64,000 nucleotides of DNA from Paenibacillus mucilaginosus 3016 (GCF_000250655.1 NC_016935.1:1754001-1818000), one strand, 5' to 3'. Counted from the stretch's first letter, positions 44,434-55,200 are shown. Translations and numbers: made by a program. The notes: generated by a model not told the origin, from the sequence alone.

Positions 44434-45403
44434 AATGCCCTTTGAGCAGCCGCTTGTGGAGCTTCGGGCCAAAATCGAAGAGCTCCGCAAGTTCAGCAGC
44501 GATAAGCAAATCGATTTCTCCGACGAGATTGCCCGTCTCGAGCAGCGTCTGCAGCAGCTGGAATCGGAGCTGTATGCCGGCATGTCCACCAAGCACAAGA
44601 TGCAGGTGGCCCGTCATCCTCAGCGCCCGACGACACTGGATTACATCCAGCATCTCTTTACCGATTTCATGGAACTCCACGGAGACCGCCTGTATGGGGA
44701 CGACCTCGCCATCGTAGGCGGTATTGCCCGTTTTAACGGCATTCCGGTGACGGTTGTCGGCCATCAAAAAGGGAAAGATACTAAGGATAACATTGCCAGG
44801 CATTTCGGCTGCCCGCATCCGGAGGGCTTCCGTAAAGCGCTTCGTCTCATGAAGCAGGCGGACAAGTTCCGGCGCCCGATCATCACGTTCATCGATACCA
44901 AAGGAGCGTTCCCCGGCAATGCGGCGGAGGAGCGCGGGCAGGGCGAGGCCATCGCCCGCAATCTGATGGAGATGGCGGCGATGCGCGTGCCGATTCTGTG
45001 CGTCGTCATCGGGGAAGGCGGCAGCGGCGGTGCCCTGGCCCTTGGCGTGGGCAACCGGGTGTTCATGCTGGAGAATGCGATCTACTCCGTCATTTCGCCG
45101 GAGGGCGCGGCCTCCATTCTGTATAAAGATGCATCGAAATCCATGGAAGCGGCTGAAGCCATGAAAATTACGGCGGACGAAATCTTGAAGCTCGGCGTGA
45201 TCGACGGGATCATTCCGGAGCCGAAGGGCGGAGCCCACAGAGATCCGGCTGCACAGGCGGAGTCCATCAAGGACGCGCTCTGGAACGCCCTGCAGGAGCT
45301 TATGGCCATGTCGGAGCAGGAGTTAATCGAAGACCGCTACAACAAATTCAGAAATATCGGCCGGTTCACAACCATTCAGGAGGGTAACCCTAATCATGCG
45401 TAA
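44423..45403 (+). CDS. accA: Acetyl-CoA carboxylase carboxyltransferase subunit alpha
   Basis: 326 residues. N-terminal helical region ([20 protein letters not shown]) then the core [36 protein letters not shown] segment ([20 protein letters not shown]), [20 protein letters not shown] and [20 protein letters not shown]. Partner of AccD. It overlaps pyk by 8 bases, leaving no space for pfkA, which usually follows accA in related genomes. Confidence 0.97.
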   Translation: MASEMPFEQPLVELRAKIEELRKFSSDKQIDFSDEIARLEQRLQQLESELYAGMSTKHKMQVARHPQRPTTLDYIQHLFTDFMELHGDRLYGDDLAIVGGIARFNGIPVTVVGHQKGKDTKDNIARHFGCPHPEGFRKALRLMKQADKFRRPIITFIDTKGAFPGNAAEERGQGEAIARNLMEMAAMRVPILCVVIGEGGSGGALALGVGNRVFMLENAIYSVISPEGAASILYKDASKSMEAAEAMKITADEILKLGVIDGIIPEPKGGAHRDPAAQAESIKDALWNALQELMAMSEQELIEDRYNKFRNIGRFTTIQEGNPNHA

Positions 45404-47153
45404 AACGAAAATCGTCTGTACGATCGGACCAGTCAGCGAATCGCTGGAGATGTTCAAGAAACTCATCAATGCCGGGATGAACGTCGCCCGTCTCAACTTT
45501 TCCCACGGGGACTTCGAAGAGCACGGCAACCGGATCAAGAATGTCCGCCAGGCCTGCCAGGAGCTCGGCAAGAGCGTAGCGATTCTCCTCGATACCAAAG
45601 GTCCGGAGATCCGTACGGGCAAGCTGAAGGATGATCAGAAGGTTGAGCTCGTACAGGACAACCTGATCACCCTGACGACCGAAGAAATCGTAGGTGACGC
45701 AGAGCGCGTTTACATTACATACAAGGATCTGTACAAGGATGTGCGTGTAGGCTCCACGATCCTGATCGACGACGGTCTGATCGGCCTGACCGTAGAAGAC
45801 ATCCGCGGAACGGACATCGTCTGCCGCATCAAGAACGGTGGTCTGCTCGGCGGCAAGAAGGGCGTAAACGTGCCAGGCGTGAAGATCAACCTGCCGGGGA
45901 TTACGGAGAAGGATGCCAACGACATCATCTTCGGGATTCAGCAGGGCGTGGACTTCATCGCGGCTTCCTTCGTGCGTAAAGCCAGCGACGTTATCGAAAT
46001 CCGTGAGATCCTCGAGCGCCACAACGCGAATCACATTCAGATCATCTCGAAGATCGAGAACCAGGAAGGCGTAGAGAACCTCGACGAGATTCTCGAAGTG
46101 TCCGACGGTCTGATGGTAGCGCGCGGCGACCTCGGCGTAGAGATCCCGGCGGAAGACGTGCCTATCGTGCAGAAGGCGATGATCAAGAAGTGTAACCAGG
46201 CAGGCAAGCCGGTCATCACGGCAACGATGATGCTCGACTCCATGCAGCGCAACCCGCGTCCGACCCGTGCGGAAGCGAGTGACGTGGCGAACGCGATCTT
46301 CGACGGCACCGATGCGGTGATGCTGTCCGGTGAGACGGCTGCAGGTAAGTATCCGGTGGAGTCCGTGCAGACGATGGCCCGCATCGCCGAGCGCGCTGAA
46401 GCGGCTCTCGAGCACCGCGAAATCTTCATCCGCCAGAGCAACGCCCAGCAGACAACCGTAACCGAAGCGATCTCCCAGGCTGTGGCGAACTCCGCTCTGG
46501 ATCTGGACGCAAAGGCGATCCTCACGGCTACCGAGAGCGGCTATACGGCACGCATGGTGTCCAAGTACCGCCCGAAGGCGCCGATCATTGCCGTTACGCC
46601 GGATGAGAGAGTACTGCGCCGCCTGTCCCTGGTATGGGGCGTTGTGCCGATCAAGGGCGAAATGTGCACCTCCACCGACCAGCTGTTCGAGCATGCGGTG
46701 GATACAAGCCTCAAAGCAGGCCTTGTTTCCCTTGGCGATCTCGTGGTGATTACGGCCGGCGTGCCTGTAGGACGCTCCGGAACGACGAACCTCATCAAGG
46801 TTCACCAGATCGGCGAGATGATCGCGAAGGGCCAAGGGATCGGTACGCAGATCGCTACGGGCAAAGTAGTTACTGCGCGTTCGGCTGAAGAAGCGGTAGC
46901 GAAGACTTCGGAAGGCTGCATTCTCGTTACGGTGACGACGGACAAGGACTATATGCCTGCATTCGAGAAGGCCGCAGCGGTCATCACCGAAACCGGCGGC
47001 ATTACGTCCCACGCGGCGGTCGTCGGTATCTCCCTGGGCAAGCCGGTCATTGTCGGTGTGGAGAAGGCGCTTGAGATTCTCAAAGACGATGCGGAAGTGA
47101 CCCTGTATCCGGAAGTCGGCGTGATCTATTCCGGCCGCGCCCGCGTCCTGTAA
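45396..47153 (+). CDS. pyk: Pyruvate kinase with C-terminal PEP-utiliser domain
   Basis: 585 residues. N-terminal [20 protein letters not shown], substrate loop [29 protein letters not shown] with the catalytic Lys and metal Glu, [10 protein letters not shown] and [20 protein letters not shown]. The extra C-terminal 100 residues ([20 protein letters not shown] ... [20 protein letters not shown]) are the phosphohistidine-swivel-like domain found in Bacillus-type pyruvate kinases. Final ATP-yielding step of glycolysis. Third gene of accD-accA-pyk. Confidence 0.98.
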   Translation: MRKTKIVCTIGPVSESLEMFKKLINAGMNVARLNFSHGDFEEHGNRIKNVRQACQELGKSVAILLDTKGPEIRTGKLKDDQKVELVQDNLITLTTEEIVGDAERVYITYKDLYKDVRVGSTILIDDGLIGLTVEDIRGTDIVCRIKNGGLLGGKKGVNVPGVKINLPGITEKDANDIIFGIQQGVDFIAASFVRKASDVIEIREILERHNANHIQIISKIENQEGVENLDEILEVSDGLMVARGDLGVEIPAEDVPIVQKAMIKKCNQAGKPVITATMMLDSMQRNPRPTRAEASDVANAIFDGTDAVMLSGETAAGKYPVESVQTMARIAERAEAALEHREIFIRQSNAQQTTVTEAISQAVANSALDLDAKAILTATESGYTARMVSKYRPKAPIIAVTPDERVLRRLSLVWGVVPIKGEMCTSTDQLFEHAVDTSLKAGLVSLGDLVVITAGVPVGRSGTTNLIKVHQIGEMIAKGQGIGTQIATGKVVTARSAEEAVAKTSEGCILVTVTTDKDYMPAFEKAAAVITETGGITSHAAVVGISLGKPVIVGVEKALEILKDDAEVTLYPEVGVIYSGRARVL

Positions 47154-47173
47154 GGTTCCATAGCCTCACCCAT

Positions 47174-47210
47174 AAGCGAAACTGAATTTACGGTTTCGCT
47201 TTTCTTTTTT
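47174..47210 (+). terminator. Terminator of accDA-pyk operon
   Basis: AAGCGAAAC / GTTTCGCTT stem followed by a long T-run. Confidence 0.93.
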
Positions 47211-47431
47211 TATTGGGATGTATTGTAAAGATAGTGTAAATAAGGGACTGGAGTCTCAGCGGGTTTTGCGGAATCCCGGTTTCTTCTATTAAAATAAAGT
47301 AAAGGCTCGGAATTCTTCGGCCCCCGAGGGTAGCCTGATCTGTATTGGGGTAATAGAGGTCTGTGCGCTCCCGGAACCGGGGATGAAGACGGGAGAAGAA
47401 GAACCGTCCCGGCCGGATACGAAAGAAGGTA

Positions 47432-47875
47432 ATGAAAGTGGAAAGGGATCAAGCGCAGGCTGCCCGCTGGTTTACCCATGAAGTGCGGGTGCGCTATGAA
47501 GAAACCGACCAGATGGGAGTGGTGTATCACGCCAACTACTTGACCTGGTTCGAGATCGGCCGTACCGAGATGATCCGTTCGCTCGGCATGCCGTATCAGA
47601 CGCTGGAAGCCAGAGGGCTGTTGCTGCCGCTCACGGAGGCGGAGATGAAGTTCCGGCTGCCGGCCCGGTATGACGATTGGGTTACGATCCGCGTAAGGGT
47701 CAGCGAGTTTTCGAATCTGCGGCTGACGTTCGACTGCGAGATTCTGCGCGGGGAGGACCTGCTCGTGACCGGCCGGACGAAGCATGTGTGGCTGAACCGC
47801 GACTGGCGCCCGACCCGGATCGATAAGGAAGCGCCGGACCTGTACGCACTCATTAAGGCCTCATCCGAATGTTAA
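47432..47875 (+). CDS. Acyl-CoA thioesterase, YbgC/FadM-type
   Basis: 147 residues, single hotdog domain. The motif YEETDQMGVVYHANYLTWFE carries the catalytic Asp of the 4-hydroxybenzoyl-CoA thioesterase class, and GLLLPLTEAEMKFRLPARYD and RLTFDCEILRGEDLLVTGRT follow. Hydrolyses acyl-CoA. ATG at 47432 has GAAAGAAGG upstream; GTG at 47438 is possible. Separate from the pyk operon. Confidence 0.9.
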   Translation: MKVERDQAQAARWFTHEVRVRYEETDQMGVVYHANYLTWFEIGRTEMIRSLGMPYQTLEARGLLLPLTEAEMKFRLPARYDDWVTIRVRVSEFSNLRLTFDCEILRGEDLLVTGRTKHVWLNRDWRPTRIDKEAPDLYALIKASSEC

Positions 47876-47902
47876 GATTTTTTTAAAAAAAAGACTTTTT
47901 TC

Positions 47903-47941
47903 TTTACATAAAATTTACAAAAACCGGGCGCTCCCTTAACA
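47903..47941 (+). promoter_or_regulatory. Candidate Pho boxes before ppk
   Basis: TTTACA (47903-47908) and TTTACA (47914-47919) with a 5-base gap, and TTAACA (47936-47941). Direct TT(A/T)ACA repeats of this spacing are the binding pattern of PhoP in Bacillus. Fits phosphate control of polyphosphate synthesis, and a phoR homologue lies 14 kb downstream. Confidence 0.6.
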
Positions 47942-48013
47942 TTGTCGAATTACGATGAAAAGAGTTGAAAAAAGGATAGAATACCGTGAAATACCATGGA
48001 GGTTTGGGTCACT

Positions 48014-50113
48014 ATGAAGGAAACTGCCCCTCGCGAGGCGGCTGCCGCCAACCATTATTTGAACCGTGATTTGAGCTGGGTGGAATTCAACTGGCGCGTG
48101 CTCGAGGAAGCACAGGATCCTACGACGCCGCTGCTGGAGAGAGTCAAGTTTCTGTCTATCGTTTCATCGAATTTGGATGAGTTTATGAGTGTCCGTGTGG
48201 CCGGCATTGTAGATCAGATTAAAGCGGGCTATACCAAGAAGGATTTCACGGGCTATACTCCCGCAGGACTGTTCAAGCGCGTGATGAAGCGGGCGGCCAA
48301 GATGGTGGCCGAGCAGTACCGGACTTCCAGGGAGATTACACGGGCCCTTGCCCGGGAAGGCATCATCCTGACGAGCTATGATGAGCTCAATGCTACGCAG
48401 CGCAAAGCGATGGACGAGTATTATCATGAGATCGTATTCCCTGTCCTGACGCCGATGGCCGTCGACCAGGCGCGGCCGTTTCCGCTGGTACATACCCAAT
48501 CCCTGTATCTTGCCGTCGTGCTGATGAAAGAGGGGGAAGATCCGGAGGTGGAGCCGTATTTCGCCATTCTCCAGGTACCGTCCAACCTGAACCGCTTCAT
48601 CGAGGTGCCCTGCCGCACGAACAGCAAGAAGCACGAATACATCCTGCTCGAAACGCTCATCGAGCACCACATTCATACCCTGTTCAGCGGCTATACGCCG
48701 GTGTCGGTACATGGCTTCCGTCTGACGCGCAATGCGGACCTGACTTTGAATGAAGAAGGGGCCGAGGACCTGCTCGAGGAGATCGAGATTCAGCTCCGCC
48801 GGCGCCGCTGGGGGGCACCCGTACGGCTGGAGGTGCAGCGGGGCATCCATCCCTATGCACTGCAGCAGCTGATCGAGGAATTCGAGATCTCGGACAATAT
48901 CTTCGAGATCGACGGGCCGATCGACCTGACATTCTTCATGAAGCTGTCGGGCTCCCTGCAGGGCTACGACCATCTGCGCTATCCGCCGATCAAGCCGGTG
49001 TATCCCGCCGAGCTTGAGAACGAGGACGATTTGTTCCTGAAACTGCGGCAGCAGGACGTGCTGGTCTACCACCCCTACGAATCCTTTGATGCCGTGACCG
49101 ACTTCGTCACACAGGCGGCGCACGATCCGCACGTGCTTGCGATCAAGATGACCCTCTACCGGGTGAGCGGCAATTCCCCGCTGATCCAGGGCCTGGCCCA
49201 GGCGGCGGAATCGGGCAAACAGGTAACGGTTGTCGTGGAGCTCAAAGCGCGCTTCGACGAAGAGCGCAACATCGCGTGGGCGAGAAAGCTCGAGCAGTCG
49301 GGCTGCCATGTGGTGTACGGGCTTGTGGGGCTCAAGACGCACGCCAAAATCACCTTGGTGGTCCGCCAGGAGCCGGACGGTCTGCGCCGTTATGTTCACG
49401 TGGGCACAGGGAATTACAACGACAACACGGCGAAGCTGTATACGGATGTGGGGCTGTTCACTACGGATAAAATTATCGGTGAGGATGCTTCCGCGCTGTT
49501 CAATGAAGTGACGGGGTACTCCGCTCCGCACAACTGGAAGGCATTCGGTGTGGCACCGACGGATCTGATGGATAAGCTCATCGAGAAAATCCGCAGGGAA
49601 GCCCGCAATGCCAGTGAAGGCAAGCCGGCCCGGATTATCGCCAAGTTCAATTCCCTGTCGAACCAGCAGATGGTCGACGAGCTCTATGCGGCTTCTCAAG
49701 CGGGAGTCAAAATCGATCTGATTATCCGCGGTGTATGCTGCTTACGGCCCGGTGTGCCGGGGCTCAGCGAGAATATTACGGTGCGCAGTATCGTGGACCG
49801 GTTCCTGGAGCATTCGAGGATTTTCTATTTCGAGAATGGAGGCAGCGAGGAGATCTATCTGGCAAGTGCCGACTGGATGACGCGGAACCTCACCCGGAGG
49901 GTGGAGCTGATGTGTCCTGCGTTCAATAAGGGGATTCAGCAGTCGCTGACCCGGATTCTGCAGCTGAACCTGGACGATAACGTCAAGGCGCGCCAGCTGC
50001 AGTCCAACGGCATGTATGAGCGGATGACGCCGGCGGCGGGAGAGCCGCCGCTCCGCAGTCAGTTTGAGGCCATGCGGATCAGTTCGTGGAAAACGAAGGC
50101 TCGTGAATTTTGA
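48014..50113 (+). CDS. ppk: Polyphosphate kinase
   Basis: 699 residues. N-terminal NHYLNRDLSWVEFNWRVLEE, middle FPLVHTQSLYLAVVL, and the catalytic part IKMTLYRVSGNSPLIQGLAQ, LKARFDEERNIAWARKLEQS, KTHAKITLVVRQE, and YVHVGTGNYNDNTAKLYTDV with active-site histidines. Makes long-chain polyphosphate from ATP at the membrane. The ATG at 48014 is chosen because GGAGG (47998-48002) precedes it, rather than the ATG at 47996. Ends by overlapping the convergent ppx gene by 35 bases. Confidence 0.96.
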   Translation: MKETAPREAAAANHYLNRDLSWVEFNWRVLEEAQDPTTPLLERVKFLSIVSSNLDEFMSVRVAGIVDQIKAGYTKKDFTGYTPAGLFKRVMKRAAKMVAEQYRTSREITRALAREGIILTSYDELNATQRKAMDEYYHEIVFPVLTPMAVDQARPFPLVHTQSLYLAVVLMKEGEDPEVEPYFAILQVPSNLNRFIEVPCRTNSKKHEYILLETLIEHHIHTLFSGYTPVSVHGFRLTRNADLTLNEEGAEDLLEEIEIQLRRRRWGAPVRLEVQRGIHPYALQQLIEEFEISDNIFEIDGPIDLTFFMKLSGSLQGYDHLRYPPIKPVYPAELENEDDLFLKLRQQDVLVYHPYESFDAVTDFVTQAAHDPHVLAIKMTLYRVSGNSPLIQGLAQAAESGKQVTVVVELKARFDEERNIAWARKLEQSGCHVVYGLVGLKTHAKITLVVRQEPDGLRRYVHVGTGNYNDNTAKLYTDVGLFTTDKIIGEDASALFNEVTGYSAPHNWKAFGVAPTDLMDKLIEKIRREARNASEGKPARIIAKFNSLSNQQMVDELYAASQAGVKIDLIIRGVCCLRPGVPGLSENITVRSIVDRFLEHSRIFYFENGGSEEIYLASADWMTRNLTRRVELMCPAFNKGIQQSLTRILQLNLDDNVKARQLQSNGMYERMTPAAGEPPLRSQFEAMRISSWKTKAREF

Positions 50114-51619
50114 GCTGCAGTCCCCAGATTTTCCTGAAATCCTTCTGGAGCGCTTCGACCTCTCTGTATTCCGCAGAGGGGTCATGCAGCGTCAGGAGAC
50201 GAAGGTGCAATGAAGTGTTCTCGGAGAAGGCGGCGGTCACATCGATCGCCTGCGTCTCGCTCACATCAAGCGCCACGGCAAGCTGAAGCAGCGTGCCGAG
50301 CCGCGCGATCAGATCCACATCGGATTCCTTCAGAATATCTTTGAATGGCTGGACCGCCTGCTGGGCCGGTTTTTTGCTTTGTAGGAAGCGATCAGGGCAC
50401 AGAGCAGCATCTCCCGGTGGCTGAGCCCGTCGATCCGGGTATGGGCGATCATATGGAACGAATGTTTCGGATACTGGTAGTACAGCAGGGAGGCGCCGAT
50501 CCGGTAGAGCTTGGCCGCTATGTGCAGACACATCCGCAGTCTTGGCGAGTACCGGTGGGTACCTCCTTCCGCCAGGGCGTCATAGAGCTTCAACGCCGTG
50601 CGGCACACCCGCTGGATATGGGCGGCGGGGGCGGTGGAGTGCAGCGCGAGCAGGTTGTCCGAGCTCTGTTCCGCAATCGGCTTCTCACTGGATACCGCAG
50701 GGTAGAAGGCCTCAAAGAAGAGGCCGTCACGCAGGCCCGCGCCGCTGACGATATAATGCGAGCCTTTGACGGTCTGGAAGACGGTCTGAAGGATGATCAT
50801 TCCCGGCACGATGATATCGAAGCGGTCCTTGGACAGCCCGTCGATCTTCTTGCGCTTCTCCGCCGGAAGTCCGGGCAGCCAGGCCGCCAGCTCATCCACA
50901 TCCGCCGCGGGCAGATGGTAGTTGTGGGTCTGGGGCAGGGAGTAGCGGCGGCGGCGCTGGTTGATTTTGCAGAGCGTGCGGACTCCTCCGCCCAGCCCGA
51001 CTAGAGGGAGCCCGGGACTGGAGGCGATCCACGGCTCCCGCGCGAGAGCTTCTTCAACCATCTCGCGGATGGCCTTCAGCGGCCCCTCACCGAATTCGCC
51101 GTCCGGCGCGAACTTCCGCGTCGTGTTGACGGCGCCGAACGGGAACGAGACGCTGTGTACAAGCTTCCGCTGCCGGAACAGGGAGATTTCGGTGCTTCCG
51201 CCGCCGATGTCGACAAGGAAGCCGTCCTCGATATCCATCGTCTGGATCATGCCGAGGAACCCGAGACGCGCTTCGTCCTGTCCGGACAGGATCTCGATAT
51301 CCCAGCCGGTTTCGCGGGAGAGGGTCTCTTGAATCTGCTCCGTATTGGTGGCGTTGCGGACGGCCGCGGTGGCGGCCACCCGGCATTCGGTGACTTCATG
51401 GGAGCGGCAGATCCGTTTGAAATGCGAGAGCATCCGCACCAGATCCTGTATCTCTTCAGGAGGCAGGGCGCCGTCCGGACCGATTTTCTGGCTGAGGCGC
51501 GCCGATTCCTTGAACTCGCTGATGACCCGGTACGCTCCGCCGGAATCCAGTTCATAGATCGCCAGCCGGATGGAGTTCGAGCCGATGTCGATGATGCCGA
51601 TTCTCTTGGAGTCCTTCAT
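50079..51619 (-). CDS. ppx: Exopolyphosphatase, read through a -1 frameshift
   Basis: The main frame from ATG 51619 gives 429 residues: GIIDIGSNSIRLAIYELDSG, LVDIGGGSTEISLFRQR (phosphate-binding loops of the actin-like fold) and an HD-like C-terminal region, but it stops early at 50330. In the -1 frame from about 50370 the expected end follows: PAQQAVQPFKDILKESDVDL, TLLQLAVALDVSETQAIDV, to 50079. The shift falls on A AAA AAC in the zero frame (50375-50369), a classic -1 slippery heptamer. The full product would be about 513 residues. Either programmed frameshifting, a mutation in the A-run, or a sequencing error. Degrades polyphosphate, opposing Ppk. Confidence 0.85.
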
Positions 51620-52164
51620 ACTAAGCCTCCTGTAATGGGGTTGGGGGTAAAGATCCCCTTTATTTTAACACCGTTTAGAGTCCTGTCCAAACTTTCCCGA
51701 ATAAATTGGGAGGGGAAATGAAATGCTTCTATTGGGAGCTTTTGCAAGAAGGTGCGGTGCAAGGAGGCGGAGGAGAAGAGGAGAGAGCAGGGTTTTCCAG
51801 TATGAACGCAAATGAACCATAATGGAAATGGAATCAGGGCAGGTGGGGGACGTGCAGCCAGCCTGCGCGGATTGCATAAAAAACGGGACGGGGTATCTTT
51901 ATTAAGCCTGACCGGCGTACATAGCTTGCAGCCGAAGGGGAAGAAATGCGGCGAAATGGTGTCGGAGCATCGATAAAAGTTTTGATTAGGGTCGTAAGAA
52001 AAGGCTTATCGATTGGCCGCACCGCAGGAAAAGGATCCACTAGACGTTGGATAAAAACTATTCCATCAGGTACTGAGATCAGGGTTTCCGGAGGAAACAT
52101 ACAGCGGACATGCCGCAGGAAAACTTTCTGCTTTTAATTGTTAAAAGGTTTTCCTATCGTGCTG
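51620..52164. other. Intergenic region between divergent ppx and citZ
   Basis: About 545 bases. No convincing gene; one minus-strand frame (52100-51834) lacks a ribosome site. The citZ control region begins at 52165. Confidence 0.45.
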
Positions 52165-52179
52165 ATAATGAACTTTTAT
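52165..52179. promoter_or_regulatory. CcpC-type box upstream of citZ
   Basis: ATAA-N7-TTAT (ATAATGAACTTTTAT), an exact match to the dyad bound by the LysR-type regulator CcpC at citB and citZ in Bacillus. Located 12 bases upstream of the proposed -35. Confidence 0.65.
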
Positions 52180-52190
52180 GTCTAAATTTG

Positions 52191-52219
52191 TTCACATCGG
52201 TTGGTAAATCCTTTATAGT
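52191..52219 (+). promoter_or_regulatory. citZ promoter
   Basis: TTCACA (52191-52196), 17 bases, TATAGT (52214-52219), 39 bases before the TTG start codon. Confidence 0.65.
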
Positions 52220-52257
52220 AGACTTATGTGAAATTGAACGCCAAAGGAGAGATTAAC

Positions 52258-53370
52258 TTGACCGCCACCAAAGGTTTGGAAGGGATCGTAGCGACAACGT
52301 CCTCCATTAGCTCCATCATTGACGGTGTGCTCACGTATCGCGGCATTAACATTGACGACCTTGCCGAGAACGCAACGTTCGAAGAAGTCGTATATTTGCT
52401 CTGGTATGGTAAACTGCCTAATCGCTCCGAGCTGAACCAACTGATCCAGGATCTGAGCAGCAGCGCGGCTGTGCCGGCTGAAGTGCTTGACGGGATCAAG
52501 CTGTTCCCTAAGAACGTGAATACTATGGCTGCCCTTCGTACCGCCGTTTCCTCGCTGGCGCTCTATGATGCGGAAGCTAACGATATGACTCCGGAATCGA
52601 ATCTGCGCAAAGCGATCAAGCTGCAGGCTCAGCTGCCGACGATTGTGGCCGCTTTTGCCCGTATCCGCCAAGGCCAGGAGCCGATTGCTCCTAAATCCGG
52701 CGTATCCATCGCGGAGAACTTCCTGTACATGCTGACAGGCAGGAATCCGGAGAAGATCGCCATCGAAGCGCTCGACAAGGCCCTCGTTCTTCATGCGGAC
52801 CACGAGCTGAACGCTTCCACCTTCGCAGCACGCGTTACCGTTGCCACGCTGTCCGACATCTATTCCGGCGTTACTTCGGCGATCGGCGCCCTCAAAGGCC
52901 CTCTGCACGGCGGTGCGAACGAAGCGGTTATGGCGATGCTCGAAGAGATCGGCACGGCTTCCAACGTAACGGCTTACATCAACGAGAAGCTGGCGAACAA
53001 AGAGAAGATCATGGGCTTCGGCCACCGTGTCTACAAGAATGGCGACCCGCGTGCGAAGCATCTCATGAAGATGTCCGAAGAGCTCGGCAAAATTACGAAC
53101 AACATGAACTGGTACGACATGTCGATCCAGATCGAAGAGCTCGTTACCGGCCAGAAGGGCCTGAAGCCGAACGTGGACTTCTACTCCGCGTCCGTCTACA
53201 CCTCCCTCGAAATTCCGCGTGACCTGTTCACACCGATCTTCGCGATCTCCCGTACGTCCGGCTGGACAGCGCACATTCTCGAGCAGTACGAGAACAACCG
53301 CCTGATCCGTCCTCGCGCGGAATACACGGGTCCGTCCCACCAGGCATTCATTCCGATCGAGCAGCGCTAA
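52258..53370 (+). CDS. citZ: Citrate synthase
   Basis: 370 residues starting TATKGLEGIVATTSSISSII, nearly the standard CitZ beginning. Catalytic region: LVLHADHELNASTFAARV, GPLHGGANEAVMAMLEEI, IMGFGHRVYKNGDPRAK and a C-terminal DFYSASVYTSLEIP with the active Asp. Condenses acetyl-CoA and oxaloacetate. The TTG at 52258 is chosen because AAAGGAGA (52243-52250) is seven bases upstream and it gives the usual N-terminus; the GTG at 52228 would overlap the ribosome site. Confidence 0.97.
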   Translation: MTATKGLEGIVATTSSISSIIDGVLTYRGINIDDLAENATFEEVVYLLWYGKLPNRSELNQLIQDLSSSAAVPAEVLDGIKLFPKNVNTMAALRTAVSSLALYDAEANDMTPESNLRKAIKLQAQLPTIVAAFARIRQGQEPIAPKSGVSIAENFLYMLTGRNPEKIAIEALDKALVLHADHELNASTFAARVTVATLSDIYSGVTSAIGALKGPLHGGANEAVMAMLEEIGTASNVTAYINEKLANKEKIMGFGHRVYKNGDPRAKHLMKMSEELGKITNNMNWYDMSIQIEELVTGQKGLKPNVDFYSASVYTSLEIPRDLFTPIFAISRTSGWTAHILEQYENNRLIRPRAEYTGPSHQAFIPIEQR

Positions 53371-53624
53371 TCGGAACATAAAGCAGCTTACGAACGGGCT
53401 GCTGTGGCACCTGACGGGTCTTCTCTTCCCCGCAAGAGAGCGGACCCGCCGCCGCAGCTCCCGTATCTTTTTGAGCATGAAGACCGGCGGAATATACGTA
53501 CATAAGGAAAGCGGCCGGTGTGACGCTTCAGACTTGCGCTCCACAGTTTGCCAATGCTTTGATATACTTAATCCCAGGGGCAGTGAAGACTGGCTCCATA
53601 TTACATGAGGAGGCAATACCAATC

Positions 53625-54920
53625 ATGGCTCAATTCGAACAATATGCTCTGCCGACTGAGGGCGAGCGCATCACAATTACGAACGGCGTACTGAACGTAC
53701 CGAACAACCCGATCATTCCTTTCATCGAAGGCGACGGCACAGGCCCGGACATCTGGGCGGCTTCCAAGCGTGTGCTGGATGCAGCGGTAGAGAAAGCATA
53801 TAACGGAGAGAAGAAAATCGCTTGGTACGAAGTGTTCGCCGGCGAGAAAGCCTTCAACAAGTACAACAACTGGCTGCCTGCTGATACGCTGACAGCGATC
53901 CGTGAATACATCGTAGCGATCAAAGGGCCTCTGACGACGCCAATCGGCGGCGGGATCCGCTCCCTGAACGTTGCGCTCCGTCAAGAGCTGGACCTGTATG
54001 TCTGCTCCCGTCCGGTCCGCTACTTCAAAGGCGTACCTTCCCCTGTAAAGCGTCCTGAGCTCGTTGACATGGTCATCTTCCGTGAGAACACCGAAGACAT
54101 CTATGCCGGCATCGAGTGGGCTGCAGGCTCCGAAGAAGTCAAGAAAGTGCTCGCGTTCCTCCAGAACGAAATGGGCGTTAAGAAAATCCGCTTCCCAGAG
54201 ACTTCCGGTATCGGCGTGAAGCCGGTGTCCTCCGAAGGTTCGAAGCGTCTGGTTCGCGCGGCGATCGAATATGCGATCAAGCACAACCGCAAAACGGTTA
54301 CTCTCGTACACAAAGGCAACATCATGAAGTTCACCGAGGGCGCGTTCAAGAACTGGGGCTACGAGCTGGCTGAAGAGGAGTTCGGCGACAAAACCTTCAC
54401 TTGGGCTCAATACGACCGCATCAAAGAAGAGTCGGGTGCAGATGCAGCGAACGCAGCTCAAAAAGCAGCGGAAGCTGAAGGCAAAATCATCGTAAAAGAT
54501 GCGATTGCCGACATCGCGCTGCAGCAGGTTCTGACTCGTCCGACCGACTTCGACGTCATCGCGACGCTGAACCTGAACGGCGACTACCTGTCCGACGCTC
54601 TGGCTGCTCAAGTAGGCGGCATCGGTATCGCTCCTGGCGCAAACATCAACTATGTAACGGGCCACGCGATCTTCGAAGCTACACACGGTACGGCTCCTAA
54701 GTACGCAGGTCTGGACGTTGTGAACCCAGGTTCCGTCATCCTCTCCGGCGTTATGATGCTCGAGCACCTGGGCTGGCTGGAAGCGGCTGAGCTGATCTAC
54801 AAAGGCATGGAAACGGCGATCAACAACAAGACCGTTACTTATGACTTTGCTCGTCTGATGGAAGGCGCAACCGAAGTGAAGTGCTCCGCGTTCGCTGATC
54901 AGATTATTGCTAACTTTTAA
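53625..54920 (+). CDS. icd: Isocitrate dehydrogenase (NADP)
   Basis: 431 residues. [15 protein letters not shown], the Ser loop [70 protein letters not shown] and the cofactor segment [20 protein letters not shown]. Converts isocitrate to 2-oxoglutarate. The ATG at 53625 has GAGGAGG upstream; an open frame back to 53520 is leader. Separated from citZ by 254 bases. Confidence 0.97.
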   Translation: MAQFEQYALPTEGERITITNGVLNVPNNPIIPFIEGDGTGPDIWAASKRVLDAAVEKAYNGEKKIAWYEVFAGEKAFNKYNNWLPADTLTAIREYIVAIKGPLTTPIGGGIRSLNVALRQELDLYVCSRPVRYFKGVPSPVKRPELVDMVIFRENTEDIYAGIEWAAGSEEVKKVLAFLQNEMGVKKIRFPETSGIGVKPVSSEGSKRLVRAAIEYAIKHNRKTVTLVHKGNIMKFTEGAFKNWGYELAEEEFGDKTFTWAQYDRIKEESGADAANAAQKAAEAEGKIIVKDAIADIALQQVLTRPTDFDVIATLNLNGDYLSDALAAQVGGIGIAPGANINYVTGHAIFEATHGTAPKYAGLDVVNPGSVILSGVMMLEHLGWLEAAELIYKGMETAINNKTVTYDFARLMEGATEVKCSAFADQIIANF

Positions 54921-55045
54921 TTAAACCCACCCTCCAAACCTCCCTCTAGAGGGAGGCCCCAGGGGTTTCGCCCCCTGGACCACGAACGGCTGTCTATACG
55001 CGAGGCAGTGTCGCTCCCATGATAGTGGTGGTGCAGGGAACGCGT
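54921..55045. other. icd downstream region with GC-rich hairpin
   Basis: GGCCCCAGGGG...CCCCCTGG (about 54955-54978) forms a stem soon after icd; probably a terminator without T-run. Confidence 0.45.
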
Positions 55046-55200
55046 CCGTCTCGCCCCCCGTCAGCAGCCTTCCGGCTGCAGGCGGGGGGCGAGACACGCT
55101 TTCACGCGTGCGGGCTGCTTCGATGGGACGGGGGAGTGGGGAACGCGTCCGTCCCCGGGCGGCTTGAGCTGACGCCAAGCACGCCGGGGACACGCTTTCA
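55046..55200. repeat. Pair of long GC-rich hairpins flanked by direct repeats
   Basis: Hairpin 1: GTCTCGCCCCCCG...GCAGCC / GGCTGC...CGGGGGGCGAGAC (about 55046-55094). Hairpin 2: GTCCCCGGGC-GCTTG / CCAAGC-GCCGGGGAC (about 55158-55193). Each is preceded by GGAACGCGTCCGT and followed by ACACGCTTTCA, so the whole unit is duplicated with different stems. Confidence 0.8.

Noticed and set aside
51834..52100. Minus-strand frame of 88 codons before citZ
   Set aside because: No ribosome site and no recognisable features.
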